Below are positions 40,835 to 50,773 of a DNA stretch of 50,773 nt, in pieces (positions within the stretch are counted from its first letter, which is position 1; every line of letters starts with the position of its first letter). Source of the stretch: Pirellulales bacterium (lineage in GTDB: Bacteria > Planctomycetota > Planctomycetia > Pirellulales > Thermoguttaceae); contig JADLEL010000061.1 of assembly GCA_020846145.1 (NCBI GenBank), forward strand, positions 1-50,773. The letters are read 5' to 3'. Below the pieces are notes generated by a model. It was given only the letters and a program-made list of their open reading frames with translations. It ran no database searches and was not told the origin of the DNA. A program made the position numbers and the translations under genes.

Positions 40835-41128
40835 ATGGCGAAGAAAAAAGCAACGAAAAAGGCCGCCCCGGCCAAGAAAGCGGCGGCGAAGAAGTCCAAA
40901 AAAAAGACCCCGCCGGTGCGGGATGACGAGCAAATCGAGCTCATACTCGATCCCCTCGAGCAAAAAGCCCTCGATCTGGTCTCCACTTCGGACCAACTCT
41001 GCGACGACCTGGAATTAGCCGTTACGGCGGCGGTCGCCAAGACGGTGGGCACGATTTACAAAAAGCATAAGGTCAACCTAACCGCCGCCCAGGCCGAAAA
41101 CGTGGCCCTGCTCCTGTTCGGAGGCTAA
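40835..41128 (+). CDS. histone-H1-like basic protein
   Basis: 97 residues from the ATG at 40835 (ribosome site AAGAGG). Residues 1-27 are almost only Lys, Ala, Pro and Ser (KKKATKKAAPAKKAAAKKSKKK), as in bacterial histone-H1-like proteins. Residues about 30-95 are an alpha-helical acidic domain (DDEQIELILDPLEQKALDLV, ELAVTAAVAKTVGTIYKKH). Likely nucleoid-binding. The acidic domain is not one I can name. Confidence 0.65.
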   Translation: MAKKKATKKAAPAKKAAAKKSKKKTPPVRDDEQIELILDPLEQKALDLVSTSDQLCDDLELAVTAAVAKTVGTIYKKHKVNLTAAQAENVALLLFGG

Positions 41129-41137
41129 AAAGTTGCC

Positions 41138-41210
41138 TTGCGGAAAGTAGGGTGGGTCAAGCTTTAGCGCGGACCCACCAATAGCGGAATAAAACTCCTA
41201 CTTTCCGCAA
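41138..41210 (+). terminator. hairpin after the basic-protein gene
   Basis: TTGCGGAAAGTAGG and CCTACTTTCCGCAA form a perfect 14-bp stem with an inner GTGGGTC...GACCCAC pair. It could end transcription from both sides; it also resembles common dispersed GGGTGGGTCAAGC repeats. Confidence 0.55.
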
Positions 41211-41233
41211 CGGGACCGATTTTTTTTCTTCGA

Positions 41234-42328
41234 TTACCGGTAGCGGCCCAAGTCGCGGTAAGCGTCGAAAAGGGCCTCGATGTTTTCGACGGGGGTATCG
41301 GCCTGGATGTTGTGCGCCGAGCAGAAGATGAAGCCGCCGCCGGGGCCGAGCGTTTCCATCCGCTCGCGGACTTCGTTGCGAACGTCCTCGGGCGTGCCGA
41401 AGGGGAGCGTCTTTTGAATCGAGATCGAGCCGTGGAAACTGAGCCGGTCGCCGAAAAGCCGCTTCAGCTCGCGGCGGTCCATGTCCTTCACGTCGGGTTG
41501 CAGCGGATTGAGGATATCCAAGCCGCAGTCGATCAGGTCGCCGATGATCGGCTGGAGCGATCCGCAACTGTGGTGGGCGACCTTGTAGCCGCAGCCTTTC
41601 GCCGCGTCGATGAAGGCCTTGAAGCCCGGGCGGAGGAACTGCCGCCACATTTCGGGCCGCATGAAGAGGCCCTTCTGCGTGCCGAAATCGTCGCCCATGA
41701 AAAAGATGTCCAAGCCGTCGCCGGCCGCCGCGAAGGTCCGCCGGATGTATTCGAGGTAGAAGTCGGCGACGCGCTTAAAGAGGGCTTGGGCGATGTCGGG
41801 CTGCAAGGCCAGGTCGAGCAGAATCTGATCGATGCCGCGGAGGTACATCGCCGGCTTGAGCTGCGCGCAGCGGTTCATCCGGTCGCCCATGAAGACGACC
41901 ACCTTGCCGGTCTCCCGCGCGGCGGCCACCTGCCGGTGCACGCAGTCGTAATCGAACCAGTCGGGATCGGGCCAGTGCGGATAGGCCTCGATTTCGGCGA
42001 CCGATTGGGCGTTTTTCAGGGGGAAGTTCACGACTTCCTCATAGGTGCTGGCATCGCCGCCGCCGCCGGCGGTAATGCGGACGCGGGGCACGCCCCAATG
42101 GTCCGCCACCTGCCCGTCGGCGCGCGGCTCTTGCGGAGGACCGACGTATTTCGGGCCGTCGATGTAGCGGAAGTCAACGTCGAAATGCCGCAGCAGCTCT
42201 TCGTCGGTGGAAAAACCGTACCGCTTCCTCAGTTTCGCGGCGACGCCGCCGGTGAGCCAGCAATCGATCGGCGCCCGATCGGGTTCGCGGTGTTCGAGGG
42301 CCAAAAATACTCGTTCGCGGGCATCCAT
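41234..42328 (-). CDS. uroporphyrinogen decarboxylase-like methyltransferase
   Basis: 364 residues with the UroD fold: MDARERVFLALEHREPDRAPI, HHSCGSLQPIIGDLIDCGLDILNP (His-Ser-Cys region) and GSISIQKTLPFGTPEDV. The catalytic Arg pair of true UroD near the N-terminus (FRQAGRY) is absent. Related proteins are corrinoid- or methyl-transfer enzymes acting on organic substrates. Its gene is six bases from a transporter of the same strand, so a joint uptake-and-use role is likely. Substrate unknown. Confidence 0.8.
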   Translation of the reverse strand: MDARERVFLALEHREPDRAPIDCWLTGGVAAKLRKRYGFSTDEELLRHFDVDFRYIDGPKYVGPPQEPRADGQVADHWGVPRVRITAGGGGDASTYEEVVNFPLKNAQSVAEIEAYPHWPDPDWFDYDCVHRQVAAARETGKVVVFMGDRMNRCAQLKPAMYLRGIDQILLDLALQPDIAQALFKRVADFYLEYIRRTFAAAGDGLDIFFMGDDFGTQKGLFMRPEMWRQFLRPGFKAFIDAAKGCGYKVAHHSCGSLQPIIGDLIDCGLDILNPLQPDVKDMDRRELKRLFGDRLSFHGSISIQKTLPFGTPEDVRNEVRERMETLGPGGGFIFCSAHNIQADTPVENIEALFDAYRDLGRYR

Positions 42329-42334
42329 GGGAGT

Positions 42335-43714
42335 TTATCGGCGTGGGGTGGTGGAAGGGGAAGGTGCCGTCGGATGAACCGTCCAGAGGACGCAGGCCAA
42401 AAGCGCGCCGAGGATGGCCATGATTCCGAAAGTGATAAAAGCGGCCGTAAAGCCGAATTTATCGATCAACAAGCCGGCAGGGGCGCCCGCCAGGCTGGCG
42501 CCCACGTAGCCGAGCGCATCGATAAAGCCCGCGGCCCCGGCGGCGTTCGATTTCTTTCCGAAATCCTGGGCGGCGTGCCCGACCATGAGGATGTGCGGTC
42601 CATAGGTGCAAATGCCGACCAGTCCCAAGACCGCGATCATGGCAACGGTATTTTGCGTGGGAATGAACGGAAACGCCGCGGAAAGCAGCCCCAAGAGAAC
42701 CAGGAAAATCGCGATTACCGGCGCCCGCCGCGAACCGAAAAAACGGTCCGTGGCCCAACCGGCCAAAATCACTCCCACCGAACCGCCGAGCGGCAGAACG
42801 CATACCTTGACGATCAGTTTGAACTGTTCGATCAGTTCGGACGATTGTTGCACGTGCCGCTCGGTGAGGTACATCGGCAACCAGTTTATGAAACCGTAGC
42901 GGGTGATATCGAGGAACAGGAACGAGCCTGCCACGATCCACAGGAAGGGATTCGAAAGCGTTTGCATGACGTTGCGGATTAACAAATCCTTCCCGCCGGA
43001 ATCCGCAGGATGGGAAGAGGGTTCCTCGAGATTGACCGGGGGCAATCCCACGTCTTCGGGCCGGTTGCGAACCAGCAGGTAAAAGCCCGCGCCGACGAGC
43101 GCAAAGAGCGCGGCCGGAACGAGGAACACCATCCGCCAGTCGCCCTGTAATCGCGTAACGTAGTATCCGATGAGGAACAGGGCCAGTAAATTGGCGAAAG
43201 CGGCCCCGAACTGATAGCACGTGCCCAGCGCGCCCATGATATTGCCCCGATGCCGGTCGGGATACCAATGCGCCATCATCCGCACCATCGGCGACCAACC
43301 CATGGCCTGAAAGAAACCGTTGATGCCCCATAATCCGATCAAATAAATCAGGATCATCCGGGGATTCTCGGAAAAAAACGATCCGCCAAGCAGGAGGCCA
43401 TAGATCGCCAGATTTATCGCCACCGAGCCGAACGCGCCCAGGGATGCGATGGCCCGAGAACCGAATCGATCCGCAAGTTGGCCGTTGATGAATTGCCCGA
43501 TCGCATACATGACGGTCAATGCGGAAACCACATAGCCGAATTGCGTATTGGACCAGCCGAACTGCTTGCAGAGCGGATCGCCCGCCACGGGCATGTTCAC
43601 GCGGCAAAGATAATAGGTGAAATAGGTAATCCAAATCCCGGCGAAAATGCGATATTGCCAGCGCCGGAGTTCCACCGCGCGATGATTGGTCGAAGGATTC
43701 ACGGGAACGTCCAC
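42335..43714 (-). CDS. OPA-type major facilitator transporter
   Basis: 459 residues, 12 predicted helices. The N-terminal half (RIFAGIWITYFTYYLCRVNMPV..DPLCKQFGWSNTQFG) is typical of the organophosphate:phosphate antiporter branch (GlpT/UhpT type). GQLADRFGSR lies between helices 2 and 3. The substrate could be a sugar phosphate or glycerol phosphate, exchanged for phosphate. It is the first gene of the two-gene operon with the UroD-like enzyme. Upstream is the tandem 215-bp duplication. Confidence 0.85.
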   Translation of the reverse strand: MDVPVNPSTNHRAVELRRWQYRIFAGIWITYFTYYLCRVNMPVAGDPLCKQFGWSNTQFGYVVSALTVMYAIGQFINGQLADRFGSRAIASLGAFGSVAINLAIYGLLLGGSFFSENPRMILIYLIGLWGINGFFQAMGWSPMVRMMAHWYPDRHRGNIMGALGTCYQFGAAFANLLALFLIGYYVTRLQGDWRMVFLVPAALFALVGAGFYLLVRNRPEDVGLPPVNLEEPSSHPADSGGKDLLIRNVMQTLSNPFLWIVAGSFLFLDITRYGFINWLPMYLTERHVQQSSELIEQFKLIVKVCVLPLGGSVGVILAGWATDRFFGSRRAPVIAIFLVLLGLLSAAFPFIPTQNTVAMIAVLGLVGICTYGPHILMVGHAAQDFGKKSNAAGAAGFIDALGYVGASLAGAPAGLLIDKFGFTAAFITFGIMAILGALLACVLWTVHPTAPSPSTTPRR

Positions 43715-43740
43715 GGATGAGCGGTTCGATTTCAGTTAAG

Positions 43741-44190
43741 TTGCCGGAATCGTAGTAGGCACACTCCGTGTGCCGTAATTCGCGGACGGCACACGGAGTG
43801 TGCCTACTACATAGGAATTCGGTAGTTTGTTGTCGGGCAACGCTTTGCCCTAATTTTAGATCATTCCGCACTAAAACGAAGGGGGGGCAATGCGCTCGCT
43901 CCCGCGCCGCAGCGCGGGAACGAGGAAGAAACGACCGACGATCGACGACCGGCGTTAGGAATTGTCAAACAATTAGTTGCCGAAATCGTAGTAGGCACAC
44001 TCCGTGTGCCGTCCGCGAATTACGGCACACGGAGTGTGCCTACTACATAGGAATTCGGTAGTTTGTTGTCGGGCAACGCCTTACCCTAATTTTAGATCAT
44101 TCCGCACTAAAACGAAGGGGGGGCAATGCGCTCGCTCCCGCGCCGCAGCGCGGGAACGAGGAAGAAACGACCGACGATCGACGACCGGCG

Positions 44191-44191
<1 letters not shown>
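43741..44191. repeat. tandem 215-bp duplication with an inverted hairpin loop
   Basis: Copies 43741-43955 and 43977-44191 are nearly identical. Each contains the hairpin GTAGGCACACTCCGTGTG... In copy 1 the loop is AATTCGCGG; in copy 2 it is CCGCGAATT, its exact reverse complement. The second copy ends at the stop codon of glmS. Confidence 0.85.
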
Positions 44192-46059
<1,868 letters not shown>

Positions 46060-46065
46060 GATTGT

Positions 46066-46202
46066 CAGTGGTTAGTGGTTAGTGGCTAGTGGTTAGTGGC
46101 TAGTGGTTAGTGGTTAGTGGTTAGTGGTTAGCGGTCAGTTGTCAGTTTACTCGTTCCCTATCCCCTATCCCCTATACCCTATACCCTATCCCCTATCCCC
46201 TG
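46066..46202. repeat. heptanucleotide arrays between glmS and gmd
   Basis: About ten TTAGTGG/CTAGTGG units (46066-46136), then about seven CCCTATC/CCCTATA units (46155-46202). The second array runs into the gmd reading frame and provides its final residues (GDRG) and TAG stop. Confidence 0.7.
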
Positions 46203-47166
46203 CTTCCTTCCGCACCCGTTCCAAATCGGCATCGACCATCGTGCGGATCAATTCGGGGAAGGCGACCGTCGGCCGCCAGCCGAGGATTTCGCGGGCCTTG
46301 CGCGCGTCGCCGCGGAGGGTGTTGACGTCGGCGGGCCGGAGCAACTTGGGATCGATCCGCACGTGCTCCTGCCAATTCAGGCCGGCGTGCCCGAAGGCGA
46401 TATCGAGCATTTCGCGGACCGAATGTTTCTCGCCGGTGGCGATCACGTAATCGTCGGGCGCGTCTTGCTGCAGCATCAGCCAGGCGGCGCGGACGTAATC
46501 GCCGGCGAAGCCCCAGTCGCGCATCGCGTCGAGGTTGCCCAGCGTCAATTCGGTTTGCAGGCCGAGTTTGATGCGGGCGACCGCGTCGGTGGTTTTGCGG
46601 GTGACGAATTCCTTGCCCCGCAGCGGCGATTCGTGATTGAACATGATTCCCGAACAGGCGAAAATGCGGTAGCTCTCCCGGTAATTCACCGCGATCCAAT
46701 GCCCGTAAGCCTTCGACGCGCCATACGGACTACGGGGCCGGAAATACGTTTGTTCGTTCTGCGGCTCCTCGCGCGCATTGCCGAAGACTTCGCTGCTGGT
46801 GGCTTGAAAGAAGCGAATCTCGGCATCGACCAGCCGGATGGCTTCGAGCACGCGGGTAACGCCCAGCGCGGTGAATTCGCCCGTCAACAGCGGCTGCTGA
46901 AAACTGGTGGGGATGAAACTTTGCGCCGCCAGATTATAGACTTCACGCGGCCGAACCTCCTGCAGGAGATTGATCAGCGAAAGCTGGTCCAACAAATCGG
47001 CTTGGTGCAGCGCAAGCAGATGGTGCAGATGTTCGATCCGCTCGAAATTCTCGGTGCTCGAACGGCGGACCATGCCGTGGACTTCGTAATCCTTCGCGAG
47101 CAGGAATTCCGCCAGGTAGGCTCCATCTTGACCGGTAATTCCGGTGATCAGCGCGCGTCGTTTCAT
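46186..47166 (-). CDS. gmd: GDP-mannose 4,6-dehydratase
   Basis: 326 residues. [15 protein letters not shown] (NADP loop), ATSSEVFG (active-site Ser/Glu), YGASKAYG (YxxxK), FNHESPLRG and CDS-end heptamer. It turns GDP-mannose into GDP-4-keto-6-deoxymannose, precursor of GDP-fucose or GDP-rhamnose for surface glycan. The C-terminus appears worn by repeat sequence and may be shortened or altered. Same strand as glmS, so both supply activated sugars. Confidence 0.93.
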   Translation of the reverse strand: MKRRALITGITGQDGAYLAEFLLAKDYEVHGMVRRSSTENFERIEHLHHLLALHQADLLDQLSLINLLQEVRPREVYNLAAQSFIPTSFQQPLLTGEFTALGVTRVLEAIRLVDAEIRFFQATSSEVFGNAREEPQNEQTYFRPRSPYGASKAYGHWIAVNYRESYRIFACSGIMFNHESPLRGKEFVTRKTTDAVARIKLGLQTELTLGNLDAMRDWGFAGDYVRAAWLMLQQDAPDDYVIATGEKHSVREMLDIAFGHAGLNWQEHVRIDPKLLRPADVNTLRGDARKAREILGWRPTVAFPELIRTMVDADLERVRKEAGDRG

Positions 47167-47335
47167 GGGGATTTCTTTAACGGTGATGAAATGCGTTGCA
47201 CGTTATGCTAAAGCATAACCTACTTCCCGGCCAAAATTGACAATTGCCGGTAGTCGCATGGATGTCGTTTTCGGTCCGATGGTTCCCTTTTGCGGACTTC
47301 GATGAATTATATCGATTGAATGGGATGTCTGCATG

Positions 47336-47440
47336 GTAAGCGTTCACACTCCGGTCGGGGACTGGTCCATTTTTCGGCGGGAAAACGTGTTTTTTGGACC
47401 AACGGAAGGCCGAAAACATGGACCTGTCCCCTTCCCGCGG
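47336..47440 (+). mobile_element. miniature IS66-like element, copy G (right half missing)
   Basis: Starts GTAAGCGTTCAC and keeps hairpin 1, but stops at CCCGCGG; hairpin 2 and the right end are lost. The adjoining gene ends 16 bp further. Confidence 0.75.
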
Positions 47441-47456
47441 CCGAATCCACTGCAAT

Positions 47457-49349
47457 TCATTTGGTTAGCGGCGGCGGGATTCTCGGTTTTCCGAGGAACA
47501 AGGGAGTATGCTCGGCGGGGGGATCGGCGGAGAGCACCATGTTGCCGCGCCATTCAAATTTTAGCTTGAGGTTCGGGCTTTTCGCCCACAGGCCCTCCAC
47601 TTCGTGCGAGAAGCCGACGAGGGGGTAGGTGATGGTCAGCTCCTCGCCGGGCGCGGCATTCTCGAAGCGGACATAGCTCCTCGACCAGCGAACCGGCACT
47701 TTTTTCGCATCCACGAACGCGAGCACTTTGTCGCGCGGGATCCAATGCGGAGGCCGGAGAAAAAAAGTTTCTTTCACCGCGGCTTGGACGGTCAAGCGAC
47801 CCGCGTCGGGCATGAAGGAGACGACCTTACCCCAAGGCGACTCGCGGGTCAGGCACAAGTTGACGTAAACTCCCGGCGGGCCGAGCTTCGACGCGGGAAA
47901 TTGGGCGATGGCGTTCGACCACGCCGTATAAATGGCCCTCATCCCCTCCGGCGCGCAGCAGCCGAGCAACTGGAATCCCAGGGTGCGGCCTAGCAGGTCG
48001 TTTTCCCAATCGTTGAGTCCCGACCCGCCGACGATCCCTCCCTGGAATTTTTTCAGTTCCTTGATGGCCGATTGAAGTTCGCCTTCGCCGGCCTTCGGAT
48101 GCAGTTTCCGGTAATAAGCTTCGAAATCGGGCGTGACGAAGAACTGCAGATTGGCGATATAGTTGCGCAGATAGCGTTCGACGTAGTCGAAATACTCGGG
48201 ATGCCCGGCTTGCGCGATGAGCGCGGCGTTCGACATCATATCGGAAATGCAACAAGTCTCGTTGCAGTTCGGCGGCAAGGCGGGAAACCAGCCCGTGCCG
48301 GTGCCGCGGCGGAGCAGCCAATCCCAGGTTTTTTTTACGAAATCCACGTACCGATCCTCGCCGGTAACGATTCCCAGGTGTGCGATCCCCCAGAGGGCAT
48401 GCATGGTAACGTGGCTCTGGCCGGTCAGCGGTTTCTCGAAACCGCCGTCGGGTCCGAAGCGGATGCCCTCCGGCTGAATGCCGCCCATGATGCCCGCGGC
48501 GTAAGCCTTGGCGAAATCGAGGGCCTCGCGGTCCTCCGTCGCGAGATAGTAATTCACCAGCGGCTCGACGAGCGGGGCGGGGTGCTGATTCCACCAATTG
48601 GGCACGACGCTCCCGTCTTGGCGGAGCGCGCCCATGCCGCAGGGAAAATAGCATTGGTTCCCGCCTTGGTAAACCGCCAGGCTTTGCAAACGGCGCACGA
48701 TTATTTTCGCCGTCGCGCGCGAGGCTTCGTTATGGGTGCGGCGATAATCTTCGGCGAGGGCGTAAAGGATTTTCGTCGCGCCCCAGATGTGGATATAATA
48801 CTCGTCCTTGCTGTAAATCCGATGGATGTCCCCCTCGTTGTAACAGCCCGGATGGGAAAGCACCGTGCCATCTTCTTGCACGTAATCCAAGAGCCGCTTG
48901 TGAAAGGCCGCCTCGATGTCCCGATACGCCTCCGATCCCGCGATCTCCCGCATGTAATACCATTCCCAGTTCATGCGCGCGTCGGTGTCGCAGGGCACGA
49001 CCACGTCGCGCCCTTGGGGCACCGGGGGAAAACGCAACGGGAAACATTGAAACACCGGTTCGTAATCGAATTCTTTGCGCGGGGTGCGGGCGAGATATTC
49101 CATGGCCCACTCGGCCATGCGCTTCAGGTCGAGGTCGTTTTGCGGAATCCCCGCCGAGAGATCGGCAATGGTTTCCCGCGCTTCCAAGACCGTCCGAACG
49201 TTGCCAATTTTTCCCGTAAGCCCGCGGATCACGAATTCGGATTCGTTCTTCTTCGCCGCCGCCGGTTCGTCGGCTTGCAGGGGGGCGAAACCGACGACAC
49301 TGAGCAATAAGAATCCAACGAGCAAACCGGGCCGGGATAAACCGTTCAT
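47457..49349 (-). CDS. secreted GH127-like (alpha/alpha)6 glycosidase
   Basis: 630 residues, signal peptide 1-26 (ending LQA). A toroid of helical pairs (about 60-470) with YNEGDIHRIYSKDEYYIHIWGATKILYALAEDYRR, NETCCISDMMSNAALI (Cys-pair region as in GH127/DUF1680 zinc-Cys enzymes) and a C-terminal beta-sandwich (VRFENAAPGEELTITYPL). GH127 enzymes remove beta-L-arabinofuranose; the Cys-Cys near a His/Glu site is the catalytic hallmark. The exact substrate is open. It faces the export lipoprotein gene across a 227-bp divergent region. Confidence 0.75.
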   Translation of the reverse strand: MNGLSRPGLLVGFLLLSVVGFAPLQADEPAAAKKNESEFVIRGLTGKIGNVRTVLEARETIADLSAGIPQNDLDLKRMAEWAMEYLARTPRKEFDYEPVFQCFPLRFPPVPQGRDVVVPCDTDARMNWEWYYMREIAGSEAYRDIEAAFHKRLLDYVQEDGTVLSHPGCYNEGDIHRIYSKDEYYIHIWGATKILYALAEDYRRTHNEASRATAKIIVRRLQSLAVYQGGNQCYFPCGMGALRQDGSVVPNWWNQHPAPLVEPLVNYYLATEDREALDFAKAYAAGIMGGIQPEGIRFGPDGGFEKPLTGQSHVTMHALWGIAHLGIVTGEDRYVDFVKKTWDWLLRRGTGTGWFPALPPNCNETCCISDMMSNAALIAQAGHPEYFDYVERYLRNYIANLQFFVTPDFEAYYRKLHPKAGEGELQSAIKELKKFQGGIVGGSGLNDWENDLLGRTLGFQLLGCCAPEGMRAIYTAWSNAIAQFPASKLGPPGVYVNLCLTRESPWGKVVSFMPDAGRLTVQAAVKETFFLRPPHWIPRDKVLAFVDAKKVPVRWSRSYVRFENAAPGEELTITYPLVGFSHEVEGLWAKSPNLKLKFEWRGNMVLSADPPAEHTPLFLGKPRIPPPLTK

Positions 49350-49576
49350 TCGAGCTATTTTCCAATCAATTTGAATTTATCTGCTTTGTATATATTTCCA
49401 GCAGCGCCCAGATTATCATTTTGTTCAATTGATACCTATCGATTTCCGTCGATACGGCAATTCCCCCAAAGTTCCTTGGCAAACTTTGCCGATTATCTCG
49501 ACAAGTCCGAATAAGTGGACTTTGGCGAGTATCGCCGTCATCGAGTCCTAATAATATACACGATTTTTGCACCATT

Positions 49577-50644
49577 ATGGCCTCCGTCGAGCGGAATATC
49601 CGTTGCATCGCGATTTTGGGTCTGGTGGTTTGTTTCTTGGGAACTCTGACGGGATGCCGCCCTTTCGATTTTTATCCGCGATCGCTGCAAGCGCCGCTGC
49701 CTCCGAAATATGAGCCGCCGAACGAGATAAAAATGGTCTCCTTGCCGGAATACCGCATCGAGCCGCCCGACGTGCTTCAACTCAACGCGTTCAAATTGGT
49801 GCCGAAGCCGCCGTATCGGGTGGATGCGTACGACGTGTTGAGCATCAAGGCCTCGGTCGCGCTGCCCGACTATCCGATCTACGATTATTACGTGGTCGAT
49901 GAGGAGGGCTTCGTCAACTTGGGGCCGATTTACGGCAAAGTTCAGGTGCGGGGCTTGCCGCTGGCCGAAGTCGAGGCGGCCATCGTGAAAAAATTGCGGG
50001 ATATCATCCAGCGGCCCGAAATCAGCGTTCAATTGGCGCGGACCGGCGGCACCCAACAACTCGACGACATTTATCTGGTGCAGTTCGACGGGGGCATCAA
50101 TCTGAAGCAATACGGAAAAGTCCACGTGGCCGGGAAAACCCTCGCCGAAGCGCGGCTGGCGATCGAAAAACAGCTTTCGCAATTTTTCGATGGTCCGCAG
50201 GTGGGCGTGAACGTGGCGGGCTACAACAGCGCGAAGTATTATATCGTGTTCGAAGGCTCGCTGGGAGAGAATGTGATTTCGCTGCCGATCACCGGTAAAG
50301 AAACGGTGCTGGACGCCATCGGCACGGTCGGCGGACTGGAGCACGCGACGAGCCGGGAGATTTGGATCTCCCGGCCCGCCCCCGGCGACTTCGGCTGCGA
50401 GCAGATCTTGCCCGTCGATTACGCGGCCATTACCCGCGGGGCCTCCGCGACGACGAATTATCAACTAATGCCCGGCGATCGGCTGTACGTCGCCGAGGAC
50501 GGCTTGGTGGCCATGAATAATTACGTCGGGAAAGTCATTTCTCCCATCAATCAGCTCTTGGGCATTTCCCAATTGGGATACAACGTGGTGGGAGGTTATC
50601 AAACCTTGGGACGCAATTACAACCGCCAGCGTCGAACGTACTAA
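49577..50644 (+). CDS. polysaccharide biosynthesis/export lipoprotein (Wza-like)
   Basis: 355 residues, lipobox LTGC with Cys27. Two PES/SLBB-type regions: RVDAYDVLSIKASVALPDYPIYDYYVVDEEGFVNLGPIYGKVQVRGL and ISLPITGKETVLDAIGTVGGLEHATSREIWI, then YQLMPGDRLYVAED. It forms the outer-membrane channel for capsule or exopolysaccharide export. PEP-CTERM proteins in the same window suit an exopolysaccharide-linked surface system. The other export genes lie beyond the window. Confidence 0.88.
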   Translation: MASVERNIRCIAILGLVVCFLGTLTGCRPFDFYPRSLQAPLPPKYEPPNEIKMVSLPEYRIEPPDVLQLNAFKLVPKPPYRVDAYDVLSIKASVALPDYPIYDYYVVDEEGFVNLGPIYGKVQVRGLPLAEVEAAIVKKLRDIIQRPEISVQLARTGGTQQLDDIYLVQFDGGINLKQYGKVHVAGKTLAEARLAIEKQLSQFFDGPQVGVNVAGYNSAKYYIVFEGSLGENVISLPITGKETVLDAIGTVGGLEHATSREIWISRPAPGDFGCEQILPVDYAAITRGASATTNYQLMPGDRLYVAEDGLVAMNNYVGKVISPINQLLGISQLGYNVVGGYQTLGRNYNRQRRTY

Positions 50645-50773
50645 TCCGCATTATTCCTAGCGCGGCGTAGCCGCAACCAATGAAAAAAGGTATCCTTGCC
50701 TGTTGGCGAAAACAGTTCCCAAACGGGATGCAAGGATACCCATGAAGTACGAAATTGTAGCACAAAACGAAGC
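50645..50773 (+). other. possible left end of an insertion sequence
   Basis: GGTATCCTTGC and GCAAGGATACC are a perfect 11-bp inverted repeat (50690-50700 and 50730-50740), followed by an ATG at 50742 with an open frame to the window edge (MKYEIVAQNE). Position suits the end of an IS and its transposase start, but too little is seen to assign it. Confidence 0.3.

Noticed and set aside
46066..46202. CRISPR array
   Set aside because: The direct repeats are 7 bp without spacers; this is simple tandem repetition.

Overview
The window looks like a chromosome segment of a planctomycete, most likely of the Pirellulales type. The evidence is a BBP7-family outer-membrane barrel, three PEP-CTERM secreted proteins, several Gfo/Idh/MocA oxidoreductases, a ceramidase-domain protein, a secreted ThuA-alpha-galactosidase fusion, a GapN-type aldehyde dehydrogenase, and high GC with GC-rich third codon positions. 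Gene order is loose, with long intergenic stretches full of small repeats. I saw no rRNA, tRNA or CRISPR array.

Layout. 1-375: the 3' end of a transposase, closed by a miniature element. 724-5984: three minus-strand PEP-CTERM surface proteins, two of them tandem paralogues. 6533-23030: a sugar or amino-sugar catabolism region. It has a GntR/LacI-type regulator, a ceramidase-like hydrolase, NagA and a divergent NagB, an FGGY kinase, and a minus-strand run of Gfo/Idh, SDR, HpcH aldolase and Gfo/Idh. It continues with a Tat-exported protein, two cysteine-rich paralogues with a DapA/NanA-type lyase, and a broken sialidase. 23736-26542: glycerol facilitator and BBP7 barrel. 26936-34746: ABC-2 permease, GapN, and a DUF58-transglutaminase pair. 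34747-36155: DAHP synthase behind what looks like a complete aromatic-amino-acid attenuator. 36198-37021: GNAT/DUF1778 toxin-antitoxin pair. 37207-39906: ThuA-GH36 fusion. 39935-40365: small gene plus csrA with a clear promoter. 40835-41128: histone-H1-like basic protein. 41234-43714: UroD-like protein and an OPA-type transporter. 44191-47166: glmS and gmd, which make sugar precursors. 47457-50644: secreted GH127-like enzyme and a Wza-like polysaccharide export lipoprotein. The window ends inside what may be the left end of an insertion sequence.

Most distinctive points. (1) The DAHP synthase leader encodes a 26-residue peptide with eight consecutive aromatic residues. It overlaps mutually exclusive 1:2, 2:3 and 3:4 pairings and ends in a strong intrinsic terminator. 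(2) A ~205-bp miniature element occurs seven times. It has GTAAGCG ends, two internal hairpins and 8-bp target duplications, which points to IS66-type mobilisation. Copies sit on the transposase stop codon, cut the sialidase and FG-GAP genes, and lie inside another repeat. (3) A tandem 215-bp duplication has a hairpin loop in opposite orientation in its two copies. (4) Heptanucleotide arrays lie at gene borders and supply stop codons. (5) Two divergent promoters in the sugar region share a duplicated regulatory block.
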